From positions 1-64,000 of the forward strand of contig NZ_FOKG01000019.1 of assembly GCF_900111885.1 (NCBI RefSeq): a stretch of 64,000 nt of DNA, written 5' to 3'. A program made the position numbers and the translations under genes. The stretch's first letter is position 1, and each line of letters opens with the position of its first letter. The notes under the pieces are model-generated. The model saw only the letters and a program-made list of their open reading frames with translations, was not told the origin of the DNA and searched no databases. Shown here one piece after another: positions 47,825 through 54,746 of this stretch. This DNA is from Amycolatopsis marina. Its GTDB lineage: Bacteria; Actinomycetota; Actinomycetes; Mycobacteriales; Pseudonocardiaceae.

Positions 47825-48706
47825 TCAGCCGAGCACCGCGAGGTCGAGCTTGGCCAGGCGTTCCGGGTCCGCGATCACGTCGATCTCGGTGATCCTGCCG
47901 CCGGTGAACGTGAAGCCCAGCGCCAGGGTCAGCCGGCCGCGCGGGGCCATCACCAGGCCGACCGCACCGTTGACGAGTGCCGGCTGGGTGAACCTGGCCC
48001 GCTCCGTCGCGAGACGCGCGCCCCTCGCAACGTTGCGTGCACCGCGTACCAGGATCGGTGCGGGAGTGGGACCGGCCGCCCGGTCGGCGCGCAGCACCAC
48101 GTCCGAATCGAGCAGTGTGACCAGCGCGTCGAAGTCCCCGCCCCGTGCGGCCGCCAGGAAGGCGTCGACAACTCGCCGCTGCAGGCTGAGATCGGCGTCG
48201 GGCACCGGCTCGGCGCCCTTGACCCTGCGCCGGGCACGACTCGCGAGCTGCCTGACCGCGGCCGGGGAACGCTCAAGCATCCCGGCGACCTCGTCGAACG
48301 GCACGGCGAACATGTCGTGCAGCACGAAGGCGATCCGCTCGGCCGGTGCCAGCGCGTCGAGCACGACCAGCAGCGCCAGCCCGACCGAGTCGGCCAGCAA
48401 CGCCTCCTGCTCGGGGTCGTTCCCCGCCCCCTCAGCCGCCACCGGGTCCGGCAGATGCGCGTCGAACGGTTCCTCACGCCTCGACTCCCGGGAACGCAGG
48501 ACGTTCAGGCAGACCCGCGTCACCACGGTGGTGAGCCAGGCGGGCAGGTTCTCGACGCCACTGACATCGGCGCGGTTCAGACGCAGCCATGCCTCCTGCA
48601 CCGCGTCGTCCGCCTCGCTCACCGAGCCGAGCATCCGGTAGGCCACGGCGCGCAGCCTGGGCCGCTGTTCCTCGAAACGCTCGGTCAGCGGATGGCGCTC
48701 GTCCAC
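47825..48706 (-). CDS. sigJ: RNA polymerase sigma factor SigJ-like (ECF41 group)
   Basis: ECF sigma factor of 293 residues. Region 2 has LRAVAYRMLGSVSEADDAVQ and the DUF-like AWLRLNRADVSGVENLPAWL. Region 4 has ERIAFVLHDMFAVPFDEVAG followed by MLERSPAAVRQLASRARRRV. A SnoaL-like C-terminal domain (about 170-293, with VVDAFLAAARGGDFDALVTL) marks group ECF41; it modulates activity in place of an anti-sigma factor. It is divergent from an NmrA-type gene whose upstream region contains TGTCACA, the ECF41 -35 element. This is the standard ECF41 module layout. Confidence 0.92.
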   Translation of the reverse strand: MDERHPLTERFEEQRPRLRAVAYRMLGSVSEADDAVQEAWLRLNRADVSGVENLPAWLTTVVTRVCLNVLRSRESRREEPFDAHLPDPVAAEGAGNDPEQEALLADSVGLALLVVLDALAPAERIAFVLHDMFAVPFDEVAGMLERSPAAVRQLASRARRRVKGAEPVPDADLSLQRRVVDAFLAAARGGDFDALVTLLDSDVVLRADRAAGPTPAPILVRGARNVARGARLATERARFTQPALVNGAVGLVMAPRGRLTLALGFTFTGGRITEIDVIADPERLAKLDLAVLG

Positions 48707-48707
48707 G

Positions 48708-48734
48708 TGTCACATTCCTTCCGGGCGAGGTGTC
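48708..48734 (+). promoter_or_regulatory. Candidate ECF41 promoter upstream of the NmrA-type gene
   Basis: TGTCACA (48708-48714), a 16-nt spacer and TGTC (48731-48734) match, from memory, the ECF41 motif TGTCACA-N16-CGTC except for one base. A second TGTCACA starts at 48731, overlapping the -10, followed 14 nt later by AGTC, so two overlapping promoters are possible. Transcription would start about 50 nt upstream of ATG 48795. Confidence 0.6.
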
Positions 48735-48794
48735 ACAGCAGTAGACCCCACAGTCCTGGGAGATCAGCTCCGGGCGACAGAGTTTGGAGAAGTC

Positions 48795-49604
48795 ATGACA
48801 TCACCCATTCTGCTCACCGGCGGCACCGGCACGCTCGGAAGTCTCGTCATCCCGCTGCTGCGGGACGCGGGCCGCGCGGTCCGGGTACTCAGCCGGAGCA
48901 GTCACGAGCCCGCCGACGACGTCCAGTACGTCACCGGTGACCTCGTTACCGGCGAGGGGATCGACCGTGCGGTGCGCGGCGTCGAGACGGTCGTGCATCT
49001 CGCGGGTGGCGCCAACGGAAAGGGGGACGAAGAGGCCACCCGCAACCTGGTGCGCTGCGCGGCACATGCGGACGTGCGTCACCTCGTGAGCATTTCGGTG
49101 ATCGGGGCGGACCGGGTGCCGGTGGGTTACTTCAAGGCCAAACTGGCCGTGGAGCAGGTGGTGGCCGGATCCGGGCTGCCGTGGACGATGCTGCGTGCCG
49201 CCCAGGTCCACGACCTGATTCTCACCCTCATGCGGACCATGGCGAAACTCCCGGTCATCCCGGCCCCCGGTGCGATTCGCTTCCAGCCGGTCGACTCCGG
49301 CGAGGTGGCGAACCGGCTCGCGGAACTCACCCTCGGTGAGCCTGCCGGTCTGGTACCCGATCTGGCCGGACCCGAGGTGCACGGGATGGCGGACCTGATC
49401 CGTGGGTACCTGCGAGCGAACGGCAAGCGGAGGTTGCTGCTGCCGTTGCCGGTACCGGGCAAGGCGGGCCGCGCTTACCGGGCAGGCGAGAACCTCTCCC
49501 GTGCGGGGGCGAGCATCGGCACGCTAACTTGGGCGGACTTCCTCGCAGCCCGGGGCATCGGACTCCCCGGCGACCGTACCGGCACCGGCGTCACCACCCC
49601 CTGA
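48795..49604 (+). CDS. NmrA-like NAD(P)-binding protein, ECF41 target
   Basis: Atypical SDR of 269 residues. It begins MTSPILLTGGTGTLGSLVIP with the G-x-x-G-x-x-G cofactor loop, and continues with VHLAGGANGKGDEEATRNLV and ISVIGADRVPVGYFKAKLAV. The C-terminal part (DLIRGYLRANGKRRLLLPLP) resembles NmrA/complex-I-subunit-like reductases. It lies divergent to the SigJ-like factor and downstream of a candidate ECF41 promoter, so it is probably the sigma factor's direct target. The substrate or redox role is unknown. Confidence 0.88.
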   Translation: MTSPILLTGGTGTLGSLVIPLLRDAGRAVRVLSRSSHEPADDVQYVTGDLVTGEGIDRAVRGVETVVHLAGGANGKGDEEATRNLVRCAAHADVRHLVSISVIGADRVPVGYFKAKLAVEQVVAGSGLPWTMLRAAQVHDLILTLMRTMAKLPVIPAPGAIRFQPVDSGEVANRLAELTLGEPAGLVPDLAGPEVHGMADLIRGYLRANGKRRLLLPLPVPGKAGRAYRAGENLSRAGASIGTLTWADFLAARGIGLPGDRTGTGVTTP

Positions 49605-49615
49605 CCGGTCAGGAT

Positions 49616-49670
49616 CGCACTTTCCCGGGAAAGTGCCGGTCCCTGGCCCGCACTTTCCCGGGAAAGTGCG
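49616..49670. repeat. Composite paired-palindrome element, copy 3 (short spacer)
   Basis: Palindromes with core GCACTTTCCCGGGAAAGTGC lie at 49616-49637 (last base changed) and 49649-49670 (perfect). They are separated by only about 11 nt rather than the 21-nt conserved spacer. It lies between the convergent NmrA-type and methyltransferase genes. Confidence 0.95.
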
Positions 49671-49697
49671 ATTCGCCGGGAACAACGCTCATGAGTC

Positions 49698-50333
49698 CTA
49701 TTCGGACTCGTTCGCGGGTTTGCTTGCCCAGAGCCGTTCCACGGTACCTGCCTTGAGGCGCTGCTGTTCCTGGACGACGAATCCGAAGCTCTGCACGATG
49801 GGTAGTGGACGCCGGGTCTGGTAGTCGCCGATCGTGCGAACGGTGATTTTCTCCAGCAGCCGCTGTCCGAAGCGGATCAGCGCGTGCTGGCTGCCGATGT
49901 GGTCGAGCAGCAGCAGCGTCCCTCCGGGCCGGAGCACCCGGTACATCTCGGCGATCGCCGTCCGCTCGTCGGCGATGCCACACAGGGACAGCGTGCAGAC
50001 CACCGTGTCGAACGACGCGTCGGGGAACGGCAGTTGCTGGGCGTCACCCTCCCGCAGATCGACGGACCGGCCGAGGTCCGCCGCGCACCGGCGAGCGATC
50101 CCGAGCATGGCAGGGCTGAAATCGATTCCGGTCAGCCGGATCCCGTCCGGGTAGTACGGCAGGTTGCGACCGGTGCCGATGGCGACCTCCAGCACCTCGC
50201 CTTCGGCCTTGTCGCAGACCCAGGCCCGGCCGTCACCGAATTGCACCCGTTCACACCAGCCGATTTCCCGGTCGTACCGCGGCGCGTAGCGTTCCCACAG
50301 ACCCCGCAGCCGCTGGGTGTCGTGTTCGGTCAT
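49698..50333 (-). CDS. Class I SAM-dependent methyltransferase
   Basis: Methyltransferase of 211 residues resembling UbiE/phosphatidylethanolamine N-methyltransferase types. Motif I is VLEVAIGTGRNLPYYPDGIR. Then come LTGIDFSPAMLGIARRCAAD, DASFDTVVCTLSLCGIADER and EMYRVLRPGGTLLLLDHIGS. The LDHIGS segment with long-lived C-terminal HALIRFGQRLLEKITVRT is typical of phospholipid/quinone-type enzymes. ATG 50333 is chosen. The acceptor is unknown. It is convergent with the NmrA-type gene. Confidence 0.87.
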   Translation of the reverse strand: MTEHDTQRLRGLWERYAPRYDREIGWCERVQFGDGRAWVCDKAEGEVLEVAIGTGRNLPYYPDGIRLTGIDFSPAMLGIARRCAADLGRSVDLREGDAQQLPFPDASFDTVVCTLSLCGIADERTAIAEMYRVLRPGGTLLLLDHIGSQHALIRFGQRLLEKITVRTIGDYQTRRPLPIVQSFGFVVQEQQRLKAGTVERLWASKPANESE

Positions 50334-50484
50334 CGTGCCGTCGGCACCTCCGCCTTCTCGATGTGGACCGGAGTGCCGATCATCCCCGCCACTGTGGGCC
50401 TCCACCATCGTCCATCTGCACGACATCGTAACCTTCAAGTCGTTCACGGTGTAGATTTCGCGATGCCCCTGACTGGAGCACTGG

Positions 50485-51267
50485 GTGAGTCACAAACAAG
50501 GTCGCGTGCGAAGCCTCGTTCAGGCGACGATCAAGGACGAGAACCTGGATCTGTACATCCTGGCCCTGGTTGCCGCGGCATTCACCGTTCTTGGCGTCAC
50601 GGGGCTGTCCGACGCGAAGACGCTCTCATCCGTCGTACTTGGACTTCTTGCACTCCTTGCGCTGTCGCAGATCAAATCCAGAAAGGTGACCCAGCAGATC
50701 AGGGAGACCCAAGGCGCGGGATCACGAACCTTCCTGCGCCGTGAGTTTCCTGCCGACCTGATCACCAGGCGAGCGAACGCCTCCGACATCTTGCTGGCCG
50801 GTCGCACCATGAGCAGGACTGTCCAGGGCATGCGTCACGACCTCCCACCCATTCTGAAAAACGGTGGCCGGGTCCGGATCGTGGTGCTCGACCCCACCAA
50901 CGAATCACTCATGGCAACCGCGAATCGGCAGATCTCCCACAGCCTCGGAGCCGAGCACCTGCGACAACGGATTCATGCGATTCTCGACGATCTGACCAAC
51001 ATGCGGGATCGTGTCGGCGGACGCTTGGAGATCCGCGTTGTCTCGAGCATTCCCTCCGCCGGGTTCAACTGCCTGGAACCGGCCAAGCCCAACGGAATCG
51101 TCTGCGTACAACACTACGAATTCGAACCCGATGGGGAGGCAAGCCCGATTCTCGCGTTGACCCGGGACGATGATCCTTGGTACTCGCATTTCCTGGCCGA
51201 GGCGGAACGCCTGTGGCACGCAGGGTCAGACTGGCCACCCGCGGTCCAGCCTCAGGCGGTGCCCTAA
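50485..51267 (+). CDS. Two-TM protein with cytosolic PLD-like/DUF5919-like domain
   Basis: Protein of 260 residues starting at GTG 50485. Two adjacent membrane helices (about 22-40, YILALVAAAFTVLGVTGL; 45-62, TLSSVVLGLLALLALSQI) are joined by a short loop. The cytosolic domain includes ASDILLAGRTMSRTVQGMRH, NGGRVRIVVLDPTNESLM and VQHYEFEPDGEASPILALTR. The GRVRIVVLDP strand and overall pattern resemble DUF5919-like, phospholipase-D-fold signalling domains. No HKD motif is present, so catalysis is doubtful. The gene is isolated, between a divergent methyltransferase gene and a hairpin. A membrane effector role is speculation. Confidence 0.6.
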   Translation: MSHKQGRVRSLVQATIKDENLDLYILALVAAAFTVLGVTGLSDAKTLSSVVLGLLALLALSQIKSRKVTQQIRETQGAGSRTFLRREFPADLITRRANASDILLAGRTMSRTVQGMRHDLPPILKNGGRVRIVVLDPTNESLMATANRQISHSLGAEHLRQRIHAILDDLTNMRDRVGGRLEIRVVSSIPSAGFNCLEPAKPNGIVCVQHYEFEPDGEASPILALTRDDDPWYSHFLAEAERLWHAGSDWPPAVQPQAVP

Positions 51268-51275
51268 GCGAGACT

Positions 51276-51296
51276 GGAACACTCGGGAGTGTTTCC
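51276..51296 (+). terminator. Weak hairpin after the two-TM gene
   Basis: GGAACACT and AGTGTTTCC pair around CGGG, with one bulge, 9 nt after the stop codon at 51267. The 230-nt gap to the aminotransferase holds no gene. A second hairpin, CGCGAC-AAA-GTCGCG (51472-51486), lies just past the aminotransferase stop and could end that minus-strand transcript. Confidence 0.5.
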
Positions 51297-51500
51297 CTTG
51301 ACCACACGCCCGCACCGACAAAGGAGGGCCAACCTGGTCGCCAACGAACGCGAATCATGTTCTTCCCTCCTGCGTAGCACCGGACGGTGTACACAAAGAG
51401 TGTCAGCGAAGCAGTGATCCAGTCCTGTGCAGACGACAGCGACAACCGGAAGGCGAGGACTCCAGGTCAGCGCGACAAAGTCGCGTTTCGTGGTCGTACG

Positions 51501-52802
51501 CTACGGGTTGTATACGGTCACCGACCCATCGACGAGGGCTCGCAACTGCTCACCCAGGTACGCCAGCGCTTCGGCGATCCAGGGCAGGGCCACGGGTTCG
51601 GCCGCATCCAGCGCCGCCCAGCGCTCCTCCGCGGTGACGCCGTAGAGCAGGCTCGTCGCGACCCGCAGAGTCAGCGCGGAACTGGAGTCGCCGAAAGCCT
51701 GTCCCGGCAGGACCGCGATCCCGTGCCTGTCGAGCAGGGTGCGTGCGAGTGCCGGGCTCGTGGTGATCCCCCGCGCGGCCAGACTCTCCGCATGCGGAGC
51801 GAAGTCGGGATAGAGGTAGAATCCCGCCTGTGGTGGCCGGCAGCGCACACCGGCGGCCGCGAACTCGGCGTACACGGCCGCCGCGACCCGGGCGTGCAGC
51901 CGCGCGGACGCGGCTACGTGATCCACCACCTCAGCGGGATCACCGAGAACATGGGTGGCCACCGCCTGCATCGGCGCCGCGAGGCCCGACCACAGTTCAC
52001 TGGCGATCCCGGTCAGTTTCGCCCGCAACCGCCGCCCCCATTCGCTGTCGGGGGTACGGGCATAACCGATACGCCAGCCCCCGAGGGCGAGTGACTTGCT
52101 CAGCCCGGACGTGACCACCGTGCGTTCCGGCAGGAAACTCGCCGCGGAGGTGGCGCTGCCGTGGTGGCACAGCTCCGCGTAGATCTCGTCGCAGATGATC
52201 GACAGGCCGTGGCGCTCCGCGATCGCGCACACCTGGCGGACCTGCTCCACCGGCGCGACGGTGCCAGTGGGGTTGTCGGGGATCGTCAGCACCAGTACAC
52301 CCGGACGCGCGCCGTCCGTGGTCGCCGCGCGCAGGGCCTGTTCCAGAAGTGCCGGGTCCGGAACGCCACCGGCAGCGTCGGTGATCGGGGCCGGGAGCAC
52401 ACGCCTGCGCAGCAGTGCCGCCTGTGCGGCGTAGCTGACCCACGCCGGCCGCGGGAGCACCACGTCACCGTCGAGCGCGGCCAGCAGCGCGAACAGCAGC
52501 GGCTTGCTGCCCGGCGCGAAGATGATCTGCTCGCCGCCGGTGACCAGGTCGCGGCGGGTGAACCACCCTGCCGCGGCTTCGCGGGCTTCCTCGGTTCCCG
52601 CGACGGGGCCATAACTGTTGCGCTGTGCGGCCGCGGTCAGGACGTCGATCAGGCCCGGCGCGACGGGCAATCCCGCCTCGCCGAACCCGAGATGCAGAGT
52701 CCGGTGCCCGGCGCGGCGGCGGGCCCGCACGGCCTCGTCGATCGCCAGCGTCGCGGATTGAGCCGGTACGGAAACGGCATCGGAGCCACCCAAGTTGGTC
52801 AT
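51501..52802 (-). CDS. Class I/II PLP-dependent aminotransferase
   Basis: Fold-type I aminotransferase of 433 residues. The PLP lysine lies in TVVTSGLSKSLALGGWRIGY. The cofactor-binding regions are FAPGSKPLLFALLAALDGDV, LVLTIPDNPTGTVAPVEQVR and GLSIICDEIYAELCH. The C-terminal part includes ITTSPALARTLLDRHGIAVL and ALTLRVATSLLYGVTAEE with the carboxylate-binding arginine. ATG 52802 is chosen. It is divergent from a LysR-type gene 70 nt away, its probable regulator. The amino donor is not predictable. The N-terminal about 25 residues are disordered. Confidence 0.9.
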   Translation of the reverse strand: MTNLGGSDAVSVPAQSATLAIDEAVRARRRAGHRTLHLGFGEAGLPVAPGLIDVLTAAAQRNSYGPVAGTEEAREAAAGWFTRRDLVTGGEQIIFAPGSKPLLFALLAALDGDVVLPRPAWVSYAAQAALLRRRVLPAPITDAAGGVPDPALLEQALRAATTDGARPGVLVLTIPDNPTGTVAPVEQVRQVCAIAERHGLSIICDEIYAELCHHGSATSAASFLPERTVVTSGLSKSLALGGWRIGYARTPDSEWGRRLRAKLTGIASELWSGLAAPMQAVATHVLGDPAEVVDHVAASARLHARVAAAVYAEFAAAGVRCRPPQAGFYLYPDFAPHAESLAARGITTSPALARTLLDRHGIAVLPGQAFGDSSSALTLRVATSLLYGVTAEERWAALDAAEPVALPWIAEALAYLGEQLRALVDGSVTVYNP

Positions 52803-52872
52803 GCCACCACCATGCACTTCGGAAAGCAACAGCAACAGCGCGAAATTACGCTGGAGGGTGTAAGAAGAACTG

Positions 52873-53790
52873 ATGCTGGATCTGCGCCGTCTCGACATCC
52901 TGGTCCGCTTCGCCGCTCACCACAGCATCACGGCCACGGCCGAGGACCTTGGCTATTCGCCCTCCGCGATCTCCCAGCAGTTGGCGACTCTGGAACGGGA
53001 GGCAGGTGTCGCGTTACTCGAACGCACCGCCCACAGCGCGGTCCTCACCGACGCAGGCAGGGAACTCGCCGAACACGCCGTGGCGATTCTCGACGCGGTG
53101 GAGACCGCCCGGGGCAGCGTGCGCGCCCGCGCCGGAAGCGTCAGCGGCCGGGTCACCGTGAGCTGCATTCCCGGCCTTGCCGTCCGCATCGCGCCGGAAC
53201 TGGCCGCACTGCAGGAGCGGCACCCCGAGTTGGTCGTGATCGCGCGGGAGACCGGATCAGTTGGCGCCGCCACCGACATCCTCGGGCGAGCCTGCGACAT
53301 CGCCGTCATCGACGACTGGAATCGGTCCCCGGCATCGACGAGCGGGCTCACCAGCATCCGGCTGCACCACGAGCACGTCGTGCTGGCCGTACCGGCCGGG
53401 CATCCGGCCACGCGGCTGCCCGAGCCGGTCTCCGCCGTCGCGCTGCGCCGGACGGTCGAGCCCGCGACCTGGCTGAGCGCGCCCGCGGGCCACCTCTCCC
53501 GGAACGCGGGCGATCAGCGGCTCACCGCGGTGGCCGCGACACCGGCCCGTCGCTGGGAGTTCGAGGGACTCCACGTCATGGCCGCACTCGTGGGCACCGG
53601 AGCCGGGATCGCCTTTCTTCCCGAGAGCATCGCGACAGCCGAGGCCGGTGTGGTCGGTCTGCGCATCACCCCGCGCATGGACCGCCACCTCGTGGGCCTG
53701 ACCCGGCGGAACACCAGCCACAACCCGGCCATCGCCGCCTGCCTCACCGCCATCCGCAACGCGCTCGCACCCCCGGACACGAGCGAATGA
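52873..53790 (+). CDS. LysR-family transcriptional regulator
   Basis: Regulator of 305 residues. The N-terminal winged helix (MLDLRRLDILVRFAAHHSIT, then DLGYSPSAISQQLATLEREA) is followed by the two-lobed effector domain (GRVTVSCIPGLAVRIAPELA, HHEHVVLAVPAGHPATRLPE, ALVGTGAGIAFLPESIATAE). The gene is divergent from the aminotransferase with a shared 70-nt intergenic space, the classical LysR-target arrangement. The effector is unknown. It also marks the right edge of the accessory region, since rbfA follows convergently 55 nt downstream. Confidence 0.93.
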   Translation: MLDLRRLDILVRFAAHHSITATAEDLGYSPSAISQQLATLEREAGVALLERTAHSAVLTDAGRELAEHAVAILDAVETARGSVRARAGSVSGRVTVSCIPGLAVRIAPELAALQERHPELVVIARETGSVGAATDILGRACDIAVIDDWNRSPASTSGLTSIRLHHEHVVLAVPAGHPATRLPEPVSAVALRRTVEPATWLSAPAGHLSRNAGDQRLTAVAATPARRWEFEGLHVMAALVGTGAGIAFLPESIATAEAGVVGLRITPRMDRHLVGLTRRNTSHNPAIAACLTAIRNALAPPDTSE

Positions 53791-53845
53791 AGTAGACCTT
53801 CATCGCGGGGTGGCAGTCGCGCGGCGACGAGGCATTCTCGGTCGG

Positions 53846-54337
53846 CTACGCGCGGGAGTCGGCGTCGCTGTCCTTGTCGGAGTCGTCGGCCGGTTCCTCG
53901 TCATCCTCGCGTGGCACCCGGTACGGATCGGGATCGCCCGCGGGCGCGGCGCCGGTCGCCCGGCGAGCCACCTCCGCGTCGGCCTCCCTGGCCTTGGCGA
54001 GCAGGTCCTCGATGCGCTTGGCGTCCTCGGGCACCCGGTCCGCGACGAACTCGAGGGTCGGGGTGTACCGGACCCCGGTTCCCTCACCGACCTTGGTGCG
54101 CAGCACACCACGGGCGGATTCCAGCGCCGCCGCCGCCCCGGCGTAGTCCGGCGCCGCGTCCAGGGTCTCGCCCCGGACGGTGTAGTACACAGTGGCGTCC
54201 CGCAGGTCGCCGGTGATCCTGGCATCGGTGACCGTCACGGTCGCCAGCCGAGGATCCTTGACCTGATGCTCCAGTGCGGACGCGACGATCTGCGCGATCC
54301 GTTTGGCCAACCTGCGTGCACGAGCCTGATCGGCCAT
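53846..54337 (-). CDS. rbfA: 30S ribosome-binding factor RbfA
   Basis: Cold-shock/16S maturation factor of 163 residues with a KH-like fold. Family segments are [40 protein letters not shown] and [21 protein letters not shown] 45-residue acidic Asp/Glu-rich tail follows the domain, as in other actinobacteria. It follows DUF503 and infB. In M. tuberculosis the next gene is the DHH phosphoesterase; here that gene lies 16 kb away and a LysR gene is convergent instead. Confidence 0.96.
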   Translation of the reverse strand: MADQARARRLAKRIAQIVASALEHQVKDPRLATVTVTDARITGDLRDATVYYTVRGETLDAAPDYAGAAAALESARGVLRTKVGEGTGVRYTPTLEFVADRVPEDAKRIEDLLAKAREADAEVARRATGAAPAGDPDPYRVPREDDEEPADDSDKDSDADSRA

Positions 54338-54362
54338 GGGACACCCCTTTCAGCTGAATGAA

Positions 54363-54659
54363 TTACTCGTCGTCCGGCCCGAGTAACCGATGCCGGGCGG
54401 ACAGCAGCTCCAGGTCAGGCCTGGCCGCCACCAGTCGCTCGCAGTTCTGCAGGACCTCGCGCGCATGCGTGGCGTCGGCCGCGACGACCGCCACCCCGAC
54501 CAGCGCACGCCGATGCAGATCCAGGTACCCCGCCTCGGCCACGGACACCTCGAACCGCCGTCGGATCTCGGCCAACAGTGGCCGCACCGCCGACCGCTTC
54601 TGCTTCAGCGACCGGACGTCACCGAGGAGCAGATCGAGTTCGAGAGCACCGACGTACAA
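54363..54659 (-). CDS. DUF503-family protein
   Basis: Protein of 98 residues with the DUF503 signature (MYVGALELDLLLGDVRSLKQ, KRSAVRPLLAEIRRRFEVSV, ALVGVAVVAADATHAREVLQ). It has a ferredoxin-like fold and is almost always found between infB and rbfA, suggesting a ribosome-linked role, but its function is unknown. The only workable start is TTG 54659, preceded by GTGAGG. A strong hairpin separates it from infB upstream, so DUF503-rbfA may be partly uncoupled from infB expression. Confidence 0.94.
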   Translation of the reverse strand: MYVGALELDLLLGDVRSLKQKRSAVRPLLAEIRRRFEVSVAEAGYLDLHRRALVGVAVVAADATHAREVLQNCERLVAARPDLELLSARHRLLGPDDE

Positions 54660-54700
54660 GGAACCTCACCGTGAGCATGATCGTGTTGTTGCCGGTGGGC

Positions 54701-54733
54701 GGGGCCGGGTGTCCACAGCGGACACCCGGCCCC
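54701..54733 (-). terminator. Strong hairpin between infB and DUF503
   Basis: A perfect 14-bp stem pairs GGGGCCGGGTGTCC (54701-54714) with GGACACCCGGCCCC (54720-54733) around a 5-nt loop. It starts 13 nt after the infB stop on the minus strand, inside what is usually a continuous operon. No T-tract is present. Confidence 0.85.
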
Positions 54734-54746
54734 GTACCGATATCTG

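Noticed and set aside
52161-53795. A 544-codon plus-strand frame across the aminotransferase and LysR genes
   Set aside because: It is an Arg/Gly/His-rich shadow frame. Both underlying genes have clear motifs in other frames.
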